From contig NC_031479.1 in the NCBI RefSeq assembly GCF_000006565.2, positions 4,180,289-4,244,288 of the forward strand: a stretch of 64,000 nt of DNA, written 5' to 3'. This document shows, piece by piece, positions 12,284-24,368 of the stretch (positions within the stretch are counted from its first letter, which is position 1; each line of letters opens with the position of its first letter). The notes under the pieces were generated by a model. The model was not told where the DNA came from. It saw nothing but the letters and a program-made list of their open reading frames with translations, and made no database searches. Both the position numbers and the translations under genes were made by a program. The DNA is from Toxoplasma gondii ME49. Taxonomy: Eukaryota; Apicomplexa; Conoidasida; Eucoccidiorida; Sarcocystidae.

Positions 12284-13393
12284 TTAGCCCTTGCGAGGAG
12301 TCCAGCCGGCGGTAAACATCCTGGCTTCGAATGGGGAAAGTGGCGTCCCGCCAGGGGTTTGCGTTAGGTCTTGGTCTGATATGATGCGATCCGCTGTCTG
12401 CTTCTCATCGAGAGTTAGTTCGTTCTGTCTTCCCGCAAGCCTCCACAAGGTCGCCTTCAGAATTGCTCGTCTCACCTTGATATGTTTTTCCAAATGATTC
12501 AAGTAGGCCTCCGGCACGTCTGCGGGCATAGGCTTGCCCTGCGTATCAAGGCATTCCCACCCAATACGCTTTGCCGTCTCAATGTAGTTCAAGAAGAATA
12601 ACCGCTGGAGTTCCATCGTGTTGACTGAGACACGTGTGTAAAAACTTTCATAAAGCGCCTTATTTTCGTCCAACCATTTTGTGCCCACAACCTCGGCGAA
12701 CTGGTGGTGCTCGCTCCTTGCGATAGAACGGATGGTATAAAGTTTCACAATTTTACTCCAAAACTCATGTGCCGCTTGTTCTTCCGCGGTCTCCGCTCCG
12801 TTCTCGCATGCTTCAGCGAAGCGGCGTAGGGGACCCGTTTCGACAACTTTCTCAAAATGGTTTTGCGAGTAAGCACTGACATAGCTAACGTTTACGAGAT
12901 GCTCATCCATGACACTCGCCATTGCTTCGTTCATGTTCGGTGTAAGGAGGACCGGCAAATTCCCTTCCCGAGGCGGCCGCTGCGGTCTCAGACGCCGGGC
13001 CAATCTTTGGAGATTTGTCTGAGTTTTCGAGTCATCCGGGATTTGAAGGGGAACCATCTGGAGGAGTTCCTTAATGCTCTGACCCTCAGGAAGAAGCAGG
13101 TCTTCACAAACAGCTTTTGCTGCTCTTGCAGCTTCCTGCTCCTCATCGTCACGAGGCGCCGGCAGGAGGCTGACAGACGCAATGGCCTGGGAAGCCTCAA
13201 CAGAACCAGGCTCAGGAGCCACTGTAGGGGCGGGCCGGGGAGCGGCATCGGGGGCATGTTGAAGGTCCCGAGGCATTTCGCGTTGCGATTGGTTCATGTT
13301 GACGTTGGCGTTCCGCGCTCTTCGGTGCCGTGTGGAGAACAACCTCGCTAGCTTATGGTACAGAGGGCAAGGTAAAAGCAATCGCACAATCAA
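12284..13393 (-). CDS. Hypothetical protein, possibly mitochondrial, 369 aa
   Basis: Single-exon frame with stop TAA at 12284-12286. Two starts are possible: ATG at 13393 (369 aa) or ATG at 13297 (337 aa, MNQSQREMPRD...). The longer start adds a 32-residue tail rich in Arg, Leu and Ser without acids, including ARLFST. This fits a mitochondrial presequence with an R-x-F-S cleavage context. From the shorter start the protein opens with a Pro/Ala-rich low-complexity segment (residues about 10-50). It then becomes a well-folded, helix-rich C-terminal 250 residues with many aromatic positions (for example FWSKIVKLYTIRSIAR and QRLFFLNYIETAKRIGWEC). I recognise no domain. The composition resembles coccidian-specific subunits of mitochondrial complexes, but that is only an impression. 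Confidence 0.78.
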   Translation of the reverse strand: MIVRLLLPCPLYHKLARLFSTRHRRARNANVNMNQSQREMPRDLQHAPDAAPRPAPTVAPEPGSVEASQAIASVSLLPAPRDDEEQEAARAAKAVCEDLLLPEGQSIKELLQMVPLQIPDDSKTQTNLQRLARRLRPQRPPREGNLPVLLTPNMNEAMASVMDEHLVNVSYVSAYSQNHFEKVVETGPLRRFAEACENGAETAEEQAAHEFWSKIVKLYTIRSIARSEHHQFAEVVGTKWLDENKALYESFYTRVSVNTMELQRLFFLNYIETAKRIGWECLDTQGKPMPADVPEAYLNHLEKHIKVRRAILKATLWRLAGRQNELTLDEKQTADRIISDQDLTQTPGGTPLSPFEARMFTAGWTPRKG

Positions 13394-16300
13394 ACGGAAA
13401 TCCTACTGATGCGAAGCCACCACCTGCTCCTTACGGCTGGAGACACAGGACCCATCCTTCGGACGAAGCCTGACCGCTCTCTCGTATGTTATACTCAGGA
13501 AAGTTCATGGATTAAGTACTAGCTATCAACCCCAGTGTCAGCAGTTTGTTCCATGTAAACCTCAAGTGGCACACACAGCGCACGGCACACACACATCGTC
13601 TTGTCCTCTTGGCAACCTACGTCGCGTGGGGTCCGACGCTAAGACGAGCCTGTTGAGAGAGAAACTGTCTGCGCTTCCGGTCCATCTACAGCCTTCTCGA
13701 CAAGTCTGCATACTCTACAGGCTGCCGCTAACCTGCCAAGCACGAATGCCTACACCTGACATACGGTGATCCAGGTATCGGCTCAGTTCTAAGGCATGAG
13801 TCTCCATCAGAGCGGCTCCTCGCCTGACACGAGTTCGCCAAATCTAGACGAAGGGTAAACGTCTAGTGACCTGTGCGGGAGGCACTACGCGGCATTACAC
13901 TGGTGTAGGGACTGTTTTCACCTGACCTCTCTAGAAGCAACTGATCAGTGTGATGCAAGCTCATCCTGAGCACAATAGCCAAATTGCTTACCAAAGCCGC
14001 CTGCAGTTCACAAGCCAAGATAAAACACACAATTCCAGCGTCTGGGAAAGCATTTTATTATTTTGGAATTGCAGCAGCACATTCGTCACGTGCGGCCACT
14101 CTAAACCCTACACCGGCTCTGCGCCGAGCTTGTTTGCCTGTTTTCTGAGTTCAGAGTAGCCCCCCATATCCCCAAATCGCTGCCGTTTATCTACGGCATC
14201 AACAACATCCAGCCTCCCCCCTTGAGGCTTGACGCCGTGGTGTGCAACGGTACTCTTGGCACATTGAGTCTTTGTCCCGCACCAGAAATCTATCTGCAAT
14301 CGTACATATACATACATTGCTACACAAATACAGACCACGTACATGCAGATGAGTTGTCTAGCTATACAGGCTTCATGGAAGTCTCCTCGCCCCAGCCGTT
14401 CGAAAGATTTCTGCTGGGTGGACTGCTTTCGGGCCGAAAGCAGTTCTCGCTTCCAGCAGCTAGGACACACACTTGCAATGCCGGCCGCTCATCACGATGA
14501 GCAATTTCAACTGCGAAGAAGGTCGGTACCACTGCATCAAAGAATCACCCGTATCGTGGACGTAGCAGCAGTGCCGCCCTGATGGAGGTCCTTCGCATCC
14601 GTCTCGTGTTCCCTTCCATAAGTGTTAACTGAAAACCATTTGCAGAGGCACACGCTATATCTCGTAATTGGTCAGTCGTAACAGGCAGTTGGCACGACGA
14701 ACTAGGTTAAATTCGATGGACAGCTTGAGCATTCAACTGGTGAGGCGCGTGATAGCATTCTCTTCGACCTCCAACTCCATGCTTTGTAATCAATGTATGT
14801 GATGACGCAAACCACAGAATTAGCGTGTAGACATCTCCCTCCAGGTTCCATTCGCTTTTGTGGCCCAAAAAGGCGACACATCCCCAGAAGGAGCCACGCA
14901 GGAGAAACGGACAAGACAAGATCTCCCTCGCCTTGCGTGTGTCCGCTGCGCAACACAGGTCACCTGACGTCGGTACACCCCAGACGATAGAATCTCTTGT
15001 CGGAGCTATGCCCAGGAACGGGACCTCAGCAAAGGACACTCACCGCCTTTGTAATCGTTGAGGGTACCCCGAATCCATGAGCTTCCCATTAAGAAGCCGC
15101 CCACTCGCCTGATGTTCTTGTCTGATCGATGGATATTCCCTCTGCAGCTAATCACTGCACTGTTCACAAACTCTGTTTTCGTACTCATGCTAGAAATCGT
15201 CGGTGTACGCAAGACGCTGTGAGAGCTGCCCCGACACAAGGGTCAGTCGGGGTTCATCAGAGTGATTTCACATTTATGTTTTCAGTCTGCTTGAATCCAG
15301 ACAACACACACATAAGCACATATCGCCACCGTGACCAACTCGTCCTAACGGAGAAGCCAAAGCAGTGTGCCATCATTAACTTGGAAGACACAAGAGCCGC
15401 TACACCATGATGGAGAGCCGTCGGCTGCAACTGTTTTTGCCTGGCGTGCTCTTCCCTTGTCAAGGAAGGCTTAGATCAGTGGCCTTAATTCATATGGATG
15501 CGTGTGACTCCCGTGTCGGCAGGGCAACTGTTATTCCACTTACAGACTGGGAAAAACAATGCACAAATGAGAAGCAGGGGCAACTTCACTGTCGCCAAAC
15601 CCCTCATACGTGTGAGGCCATGCTCTTAATTGTGGCTCATCGTGAACAAGCGCCTCATTCCGTTGACAGATGGGCACGAAAAGAGTCGGTCACGACGAGG
15701 CCTCATTTAATATCCCCGAGCGCCAGAGCCTGTTCGTGCTCACAGGCCACAGAGACCCAAAACCACGAACAAGGATATGTGTATCGGCTTGCTGTTAGAG
15801 TGGTTGTATTAGATGATATGGTAGCTGCATGGAACACGCGGGGAGAAAAAGCGTTCACGACAAGGTCTCCGTGCACAGCCACTGCAAACGATTTGTATCT
15901 AGTTAATTCGAAGACCTCTCTACACACTTGCCCCAGAGTTTGTGTCGTTGCTCGACCAACCTCCTGGCCAGGTGCCCACCATTCCCCTCCAGCTTCTGAG
16001 CTTGTGTTCCGTATAAACCGGTGCGTTTCGTGTATGTCTACGAACTAAGGTTTCCTATCATCTTGTGCAATGAACTTCCAAAAACCAAGTTCTGCCCCAG
16101 CCGACCAAAAACGACGACTCAACCAGTTCGCCACTACGACCGGACGAAAGCTTGCAGCGGCTCTTATTATGTAGGCGCACAAGGTTGGACCCTGCATCCG
16201 ACAAAAAATACTACGTCGGTCCAACAAAGCCAAGCAAACTCACCGCTCCGAGAACCTGACGATAAACAAAAACAGAGGATTGGAGATGTCCCCCATGCTG

Positions 16301-17981
16301 TTCAGGCGTCCTTCACAACCGTACAATTTCAAACAACAGCTCCATCGACAACCCGGCGCCGTACTCCATGTTCTGCGAGGAGAGAGTTTCACATCTCTAC
16401 CGGTTTTGGCCTAGTCGTGTGCATGAGCATGCACTGGTATACATGCACGGCTGCCTACTCTTCCCCCGCGGGAGCAAACTCCAGTCTCCACAAACAAGCA
16501 CACCACGAGCATGAAATGGCAATGCTCCGTCCATCGTTGTGTCTTCTCGCGCGATGCGCAGTCCGTTTCAGGTGGAGGAAATCCGAAGTCCATGGTTGTA
16601 CGCCCACGAATATGCGTTCTGCGTGTTTTCACAAAAAAGCGTTCAGCGGTCCGATAGCTACTACGACCGACACTGACAAAGCATATGCATGTGGCAATTT
16701 TTCGATTGTACCACGCATTCACACTGACGCATCCAGTGTTGTTAACTCAACTGCACGACCATAAAACATGGACATCAATACGCACCCACGATATGTACAG
16801 CTATATCGATATCAATATGCATATATATATATATATATGAAGGCCACGTTTCTCTCGAGTTTCCCTTCCCCAAGAAAGGCGGAGTTCATTTCTCCGCCGG
16901 CAAATCTCATTTGTGCGGCAGGCCACCCATTCGCAAACAGCTGCTTTACTTACGACCTTATACAAGCTCTTCGGAATACAAAAACAACTAAAGGAAAGGG
17001 GATGTGATGGTTTTCTGGCATGCTCGGAAGCGGCACCAGTTGCGGCATACACATAACGTTTGCTCCCACGGAAATAATCCCGCGGACAACCATAAGCTAC
17101 GATGTAAGCGAGCTCTTTGCAGGTGTGATATCTCGCATCATGAATCACGACGACGGCGACCACTGGACCAGCGAAAAATCTGTCCATTCGCCCTCGCCAC
17201 ATATTGAAGGACACGAGGACGCCCGCAGCCCACAAAAGGTAATGCAACGCAGAACAGATCTACATGTGCATACGACCAGAAAGATAGACAGCTTCGTGCA
17301 AGCGAACAAACCCATCAGTTCACCCTATTTTCCAAGCGGACCACTCTCAAATGAGGAGGCAGGGACCCGAGAATCGATGCACTGTGTGCCCTTCCTCCAC
17401 ATGGTTCTCTTCCGCAAACCGTCATGCTCGTCGGCTGGCCAATACAGCACCCCACAGATCTACAACTTACGAGTTCGCTGTCCTGTGGGCAAGGTGCAGG
17501 AAAAACGAAACTCCGCAGCATGTGAGAAATGTCTGCATGGCTCAAGGAATGGGTGAGTTCCACAGCAACCCTGTTTCATCCACTTGATCTCTATGCGCGC
17601 CGCCAAGAAACAACATCATACGGAAGCCGAGAGAGACGTTAGAACACTCTGTGGTGCAGAGAGCCTCCCACTTGATCGCATATGTCTACGTACCTCTCTC
17701 ACACACATCACGCGTCCGCACACATGTTCGCTCGATTCTCCAGTGTCGCTCTCATCAATCAGAGGAAACTCGAACAAAACGTGTTTTTGCACTCCCCCTG
17801 CCACCCGACAGAGGCGCCGCATTACCTGATCGTGCATCCCATTCGCTGATGCTCGCTCCTTTCTGTTAGTCCTGCCCTGAGAAATAATCGCGGTGTGTTT
17901 TCTCTCCAACACCCACATGTGACGTAAGTAAAGGAAACGAGGCTCAACCCCAGCGTCGGGGCTATTCGAACAAAAACCGAC
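13394..17981. other. Intergenic, no supported gene
   Basis: Some frames are long (for example + strand 15407-16048 and 16021-16764). They have no domain, run antisense to equally long frames, and lack consistent splice chains. A CCCTA-rich patch near 14100 resembles a telomere word only once. An AT run lies at 16821-16838. Confidence 0.45.
16821..16838. repeat. AT dinucleotide microsatellite
   Basis: Alternating AT run preceded by ATATGC, the same left flank as the run at 5667. Confidence 0.9.
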
Positions 17982-18299
17982 TCAGCACACATCACGAGGA
18001 TGTGGTGAAACTTGAGGCAGACTGGAGGCAAACAGTCCGGCAATTTTCCGAAAAGAACATCGCGACCTGGAACCAACTCTTGAGCAAAGCTTGCTTCGGA
18101 CCCCGCCAACGAAAATGGAACTGCCTAGTTGCCGTCGAAAAACGGATGACCGCAATAGCGGATCTGTCTTCGCCCTTGGGAGACGAGAGAACAGCGGAAC
18201 ACCCAATTCCGTGTTTCTGGCAAACAAAGGGGTCTGCGCCGCTAGCTGTACGCGTTTTGTGTCCTCTCTAACACTCACTTCACCGGACACATCCGCCTG
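17982..18299 (-). CDS. Candidate terminal exon of an unidentified - strand gene
   Basis: On the minus strand a strong acceptor (GACGCTTTCTTTCAG) is followed in phase 0 by an open frame. It begins ADVSGEVSVREDTKRVQ, continues with basic and hydrophobic residues, and stops at 17982. The first 60 residues look protein-like. The rest is Ser/Arg-rich and may run past a missed donor. I found no convincing upstream exon, and the diverged repeat array begins about 1 kb away, so this could be a chance frame. No function can be assigned. Confidence 0.25.
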   Translation of the reverse strand, partial: QADVSGEVSVREDTKRVQLAAQTPLFARNTELGVPLFSRLPRAKTDPLLRSSVFRRQLGSSIFVGGVRSKLCSRVGSRSRCSFRKIAGLFASSLPQVSPHPRDVC

Positions 18300-20818
18300 A
18301 AAGAAAGCGTCGCACAGACAAACAAATCGAATTCGCATACTGATGAATCACAAACAGGCACACCGACTCCATTCCCCCAAGGACAGAAGCCATATAGAGT
18401 ATCTCCTCCGCAAGCTCTTCGGCTTGACAACTGTACCTTTGGCAGTGACCTAAAGTCGGGCGCCTCACAAAGGGAAAATCACCCTTTCAGAAGTTGCAGG
18501 CTGACGACAACTGCTCCACACTAGACAGCCAGTACATTTGCCCCGAATGTAACCCATTCACGCACTAGGGCCTGGGAAAAAACCAGGGGGAGATCCACAA
18601 TGCAGAGAGCATCAGTGGGTAACCAGCCAGCGCGCTGTCTCTGATGGGGCAGCAGCTAGCAATGCGTCTTCAATGCCCAAGGCGGCTGGCAGAAGACAAC
18701 GTACCGATGAAAAAATCTGAGAACAAGTACAAACCAAAGAAATCACGAACCACAACATGGAACGAGGGACGCCGGGATGGACCAGCCCTGACAAATCCTT
18801 TTGGACTACTCGACCTCCTGAATATACGCATCCTCCTTCCTATACATTATCTCCTAGCATAAGCATGTTGCTTCTTTCTCAACCCGGTATGGATTTCTGT
18901 ATGCGTGCCCGGCACCAGCCCTTCCACCTGATGCGCCCGGCGTATCACGGGTGGCAACGGACGAAGAACAGACACAGAGAGGAGAGGGCAACTACGACAG
19001 CTCCTGCCAGAATGAGATGGCGTTTTTGTGCACGCTGGCGTTACCTTTTCAACACGTAGAGGACAGACTCGTGCAACTCCACAGCCCACAGCAAAACACG
19101 CAAAAGGCAAGTCGACTCTTCTATAGAGTAATGCAAGTCAAACAAACGCCCAACAGCGACCTCGAGTCACTCAGTTACTGGGCAAATGTCCACTGAAAAA
19201 GACTCATGCGGAACCGAATGCCACGTGCTTGCCTGCGGCATACCGAAACCCGCATACTTCCCCAGGGTGTCCCATAGGACACCAGGAGTGTATAGAGACC
19301 CGCAGGCGCGACGCTTCTACTGGCGATACACAGACTCATTTGAAGGTGTTGCATAAATTTGCAGCCACAAAATGAACGATGGGAGTGAGCACCTCTCAAG
19401 AACCACGCTGTGTCTTGTTGTGACTTCGGCGCTCTCCTTAGCGGAGACTTACGCTCCACAAAGCCTGACAAACAACGAAACAGAAGCGAGCACAACAGCG
19501 ACACGTCGAACACCGCATAACCCACATAATTCAGCCGGTGAGAGGAACCTACCCCCACGACACAGCTGAACTATTTATTGCTCCGCAGGCGGCTACAAAA
19601 TGAATACTACACCATCGGCAACCTACCACGCAAGCTTGCGTTTCACTGGCCCGTATACGAATCAAGCTCTCTTCACCCTGTCATTCTCGGAGGCCCACGG
19701 ATGCCAGGGACCTAGCCAATATCCGAATGCGCCCGCGATCCCAGCCAACGTCTTAGCAATCACACCTGAAGAAACCTCGAGCGGCACCTGATAAGACTAC
19801 AGGGACCCAGGAACGTCGCAAAAGACTAGCGGCTCGCTTCCAGATGCACAAAACACCATTCAAGTTCGCCGAGGTTCTCCACTGTTGCCAATCCTGTTTG
19901 ACGTCTGCATCCTACCCACGCTGTCGAAACCCCTCTGCGCACCTTCCAAAACAAAGGACAGCACCGAGGAACCACGCCACATCCGTGCCATTTATGATAC
20001 CGGACTCAGTGCAGGTTGCTTCATGACAGCACCGCCACGAACTATGTGAGTTAACATCTCTCAAAAAACACAGTGGTTACCTGTGACTGAAGCGCTCTCC
20101 GTGGGACAGACGTACTCTCAAGAGAGGCTGACATGCAGAAAAACAGAAACGATCACGACGGTGACACGTCCAACACCACAAAGCCCGCTGGCTCCACGAA
20201 GAAGCCTCTAATGCACTTTGAGCAGCATTGACCCGCCCCTTGCTTTGGCGAGCCAGTCCACAGTGGAGCAGACGAGAGAAAAAAGCCTACCAAGCAAGCT
20301 TGCCGTTTGCTACGCCGTAGACGAATCAATCGCCCTTCCGCCTGTCATTCGAGGTTTTCCAATGCTGCCTGATTTGTTTTTCGACGCCTGCATACGAGTC
20401 ATCCAGGTAAAGAGATCCTGGTTGCCTTATGACGCAGAAAAAGAAGTCAGCGAAGACCCGAACCAAATCGCAGCCCCGCTACCGGCTATCCCACACTAAC
20501 ATTCATTCTCTGCAAGAGTGGACAGCGACACACTTGAAGATGTGAATGTGCGTATCTCACTTATCGAATATCGGTTTCGTGTGACTGGAGCCTTCCCCAA
20601 GAAAAAATATTTCTCCCCCAGAGTCTGAGGACCAGAATGTACAGGCTAGCACAAATCGATTAAGACAACTGCATCAGCTCACGCTGCTTAGTAGGCGATT
20701 CCGATACGTGATTTCTCGGCATCAATGGACACTTCAGAGCTCGGCGCGCGGGTACACAATTGGTACTACAGCACCAGAAACCTACCGCATGAGCATTCTT
20801 CTCCCTGACCCAAATACA

Positions 20819-21207
20819 AATCAATATCCCTTTCCCCTGTCACTCACGGCAACCAATGAATGGCCGGCACCCTGTCCATATCGTACTGCACACTCTCCTC
20901 CAGTCATCGCCACAAACCCAAACAGCAGCGACACCCCACAAGACACCAGAGGCCTAGCACCGCCGCCAGAGCCTAGCGGGGGGCGGTTGATCGCCGACAC
21001 ACAGCGCGCACCACAAGCTGGGGGTGCCGGTGTTTTCCAGTGCTGCCCGTCCTGTTCCACCCATGCCTACGCGGCAACTCGACGGCGTTCCCCCGGATAC
21101 CCTGTGAACCAGCACACGCCAGTGACGAACCGAACCACCCCTCACGCCACGGATGCTGCCAAACTCACCCCCGCCTGATAGATGAATGGACAGCAACAAA
21201 CATGACG
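20819..21207 (+). repeat. 389-bp near-identical core, copy 1
   Basis: Starts at AATCAATATCCC and is nearly identical to 21710-22098 and 23620-24008. It differs from copy 2 at only a few bases, for example TGTCCATATCG versus TGCCCATACCG, and CACCCCCGCC versus CACCTCCGCC. The open frame it carries (about 120 codons on +, 79 on -) is shared by all copies because they are duplicates, not evidence of a gene. Confidence 0.92.
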
Positions 21208-21709
21208 GTATGAATGAGGATCTCTCAATAAACGAACACAGATTTCCTGTGTCAGCCGCGCTCCCCACGGAAACACAGAACCTGCGTCAGCATCTGACGA
21301 ACCAGAAGTACAGGCGAGTACAAAACGTGCAAGACAACACCAACACTGCCAGCCGCCTCCAGCAGAAATCATGCTACAGACGATCCCGCAGATAACTCCC
21401 CGTGCTGCAAGAAAGAACAAAAGCAAACCTGACGGCGTGGCCGTGCACCTCTCGATATACCAACACATGTCTCCTGTGACTGCCGCGCTCCCAGCGGGAA
21501 CGACGTACCTCCCTCAGCCTCTGACGAACCGTAAGTTCAGGAGACCACACAACGTTAAAGTCAACCCTAACAACTCTGGCTGCTTCCTCGACGAACCCAA
21601 TGCCTGATCCTTTCGCATCGTTAGCTTGTATTTCGCTCGGCAAGCGGGTACGAAATCGATACACTACGCCACCTGATACCTACACGGGGACAAGCAGTGC
21701 TCTTCCATG

Positions 21710-22098
21710 AATCAATATCCCTTTCCCCTGTCACTCACGGCAACCAATGAATGGCCGGCACCCTGCCCATACCGTACTGCACACTCTCCTCCAGTCATCG
21801 CCACAAACCCAAACAGCAGCGACACCCCACAAGACACCAGAGGCCTAGCACCGCCGCCAGAACCTAGCGGGGGCCGGTTGATCGCCGACACACAGCGCGC
21901 ACCACAAGCTGGGGGTGCCGGTGTTTTCCAGTGCTGCCCGTCCTGTTCCACCCATGCCTACGCGGCAACTCGACGGCGTTCCCCCGGATACCCTGTGAAC
22001 CAGCACACGCCAGTGACGAACCGAACCACCCGTCACGCCACGGATGCTGCCAAACTCACCTCCGCCTGATAGATGAATGGACAGCAACAAACATGACG
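21710..22098 (+). repeat. 389-bp near-identical core, copy 2
   Basis: Lies 891 bp after copy 1. Downstream of 22098 it diverges abruptly from copies 1 and 3 and continues in an older, diverged member of the same family. The junction is therefore a copy boundary or crossover point. Confidence 0.92.
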
Positions 22099-22360
22099 AT
22101 GTGAACGTGCGCCCTTGAAAGCACTATTGCTGCTTGTGGCAGGCACCTCCGAAAAAGCGACTTACATGCTTCTGCACCTGACGAACCGGAAGAACAGGAG
22201 AACATAAACTGGTCAACTCACCGCCGGCCACGTCCAACCGATACTGATGTTTTCGAGGCATCAACGGATCTTTTCTTGCTCCGCAAGAGAGAACAAGGTG
22301 GACACGACTGCACCATAATCCTATCAGACGAGCCTGACTTTGAGTCCACTGTATACGAAG

Positions 22361-23323
22361 CTATTTGCCTCACATAGAGATGCTCGTAGCGCAGCAGAAT
22401 GTGGCTAGAGCGAATCGGCAGACCGTCCGTATAGTGTCAATGGCATGCCCCAATTGTATCTCACTAAAGTTGCGGTGACTATCGCAGTAGCCAGGACAAC
22501 GCCAGTAGCAACTGCCACCTTACGGATTTTGTCGAAAGAGAAACGGGATTGAAGACATGGGTGAAGCCACCAGAAAACACACCTCTTCTACACACAGCGA
22601 GAAGAGGTGCTGCTGCGAAACGGATGCTTTAAGGCATACTAAGACGGCGTACGACAGCCAAAAAATACGTCGAGCTCCCAGCGCACGCCAACTCACACCA
22701 CAGATGTAATGTAATTTGCAATTTCCATGTACAGCCTCCACAGCCGCGAGCACCATTTCGTCATACTCAGATGCTCATGTAGGTTGGCATTACCGATTAC
22801 TGGTCTCCTGATGTGTGTCTTGGCATTTGTGAACACGGCACTTCGGCGACAAACCAGAGCACGTCCACAGACCGTCAGCATGGTGTGGTGCCGGGATCGT
22901 TATGCCATCACGAACTCATTACTGCTCGTTTGTGTCAGTCTATGTGGTCATAAACGCATATTTAATGTTGCCGCCATGGTGTCATTTACTTTCTTTTTGT
23001 CCTGCAAGAGAATGCAGCACCCGCACACGATGCAGCAATTGCTTTCTGGTGCATTCCTGAGGACTACGTTTTTGTCCCAGCAAATGCTGAAAAAACTCGA
23101 CGTCAGGAAAACGTTATGAAAAACGATGGCTCTCATTGTCCCGCCCCTTCCATTGAATAAAAACGTTCTAGGACGTTAACGACAGAAGCGGGTGCAAGAG
23201 AGTCCGAGCGATGCTCTATGAAACACCATTCTCCGCGAAATCGACATGGACGACTGATCCATCGGGTCAAGGTTAAACGCTATAATCAAAAAGGGTGACG
23301 TGCTAGTGACGAACATGCAAGTG
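22361..23323. other. Unique-looking sequence between array and first gap
   Basis: Contains no recognisable repeat unit and no supported gene. It ends at the first run of Ns, so continuity with what follows is not established. Confidence 0.5.
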
Positions 23324-23343
23324 NNNNNNNNNNNNNNNNNNNN
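23324..23343. other. Assembly gap, 20 Ns
   Basis: Exactly 20 Ns, a placeholder length. True gap size unknown. Confidence 0.99.
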
Positions 23344-24368
23344 GGCGTGGCCGTGCACCTCTCGATATACCAACACATGTCTCCTGTGACTGCCGCGCTC
23401 CCAGCGGGAACGACGTACCTCCCTCAGCCTCTGACGAACCGTAAGTTCAGGAGACCACACAACGTTAAAGTCAACCCTAACAACTCTGGCTGCTTCCTCG
23501 ACGAACCCAATGCCTGATCCTTTCGCATCGTTAGCTTGTATTTCGCTCGGCACGCGGGTACGAAATCGATACACTACGCCACCTGATACCTACACGGGGA
23601 CAAGCAGTGCTCTTCCATGAATCAATATCCCTTTCCCCTGTCACTCACGGCAACCAATGAATGGCCGGCACCCTGCCCATATCGTACTGCACACTCTCCT
23701 CCAGTCATCGCCACAAACCCAAACAGCAGCGACACCCCACAAGACACCAGAGGCCTAGCACCGCCGCCAGAGCCTAGCGGGGGGCGGTTGATCGCCGACA
23801 CACAGCGCGCACCACAAGCTGGGGGTGCCGGTGTTTTCCAGTGCTGCCCGTCCTGTTCCACCCATGCCTACGCGGCAACTCGACGGCGTTCCCCCGGATA
23901 CCCTGTGAACCAGCACACGCCAGTGACGAACCGAACCACCCCTCACGCCACGGATGCTGCCAAACTCACCTCCGCCTGATAGATGAATGGACAGCAACAA
24001 ACATGACGGTATGAATGAGGATCTCTCAATAAACGAACACAGATTTCCTGTGTCAGCCGCGCTCCCCACAGAAACACAGAACCTGCGTCAGCATCTGACG
24101 AACCAGAAGTACAGGCGAGTACAAAACGTGCAAGACAACACCAACACTGCCAGCCGCCTCCAGCAGAAATCATGCTACAGACGATCCCGCAGATAACTCC
24201 CCGTGCTGCAAGAAAGAACAAAAGCAAACCTGACGGCGTGGCCGTGCACCTCTCGATATACCAACACATGTCTCCTGTGACTGCCGCGCTCCCAGCGGGA
24301 ACGACGTACCTCCCTCAGCCTCTGACGAACCGTAAGTTCAGGAGACCACACAACGTTAAAGTCAACCC
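23344..24368 (+). repeat. Gap-bounded contig: 1.15 units of an 891-bp repeat
   Basis: The word GGCGTGGCCGTGCACC at 23344 recurs at 24235, giving an exact period of 891 bp. Bases 24235-24368 repeat 23344-23477. 23344-24008 matches 21434-22098, and 23620-24234 matches 20819-21433. The whole island between the two gaps is therefore repeat sequence. It includes core copy 3 (23620-24008). Confidence 0.93.

Larger units (their letters stand above)
19384..22360 (+). repeat. Degenerate tandem array of one repeat family
   Basis: Recurrent anchor words recur in the same order across the block. Anchor one is CTCTCAA or CTCTCGA followed by TCCTGTGACTG and GCGCTCTCC or CTGACGAACCG, near 19393, 20057, 20550, 21221, 21450 and 22115. 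Anchor two is CCTACC then ACGAATCAA then CCTGTCATTC, near 19627, 20289, 20784 and 21676. Anchor three is TTCCAGTGCTGCC or a close variant, near 19872, 20352, 21035 and 21927. Spacing of anchor three is about 480, 680 and 890 bp, so units differ in length by internal gain or loss. The oldest copies are at the left and at 22100-22360; the youngest pair is nearly identical. The frames inside follow the repeat and are not called as genes. Confidence 0.8.

Noticed and set aside
15407..16764. Two consecutive + strand frames of 213 and 247 codons
   Set aside because: They have no domain, no signal or membrane plan and no splice support. They overlap comparable frames on the other strand. Composition looks like translated non-coding DNA.
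16801..17247. Minus-strand frame with hydrophobic and aromatic stretches (VSFNMWRGRMDRFFAGP...)
   Set aside because: It looked like part of a membrane protein, but no exons with matching phase were found on either side. The 3' part runs into an AT microsatellite.
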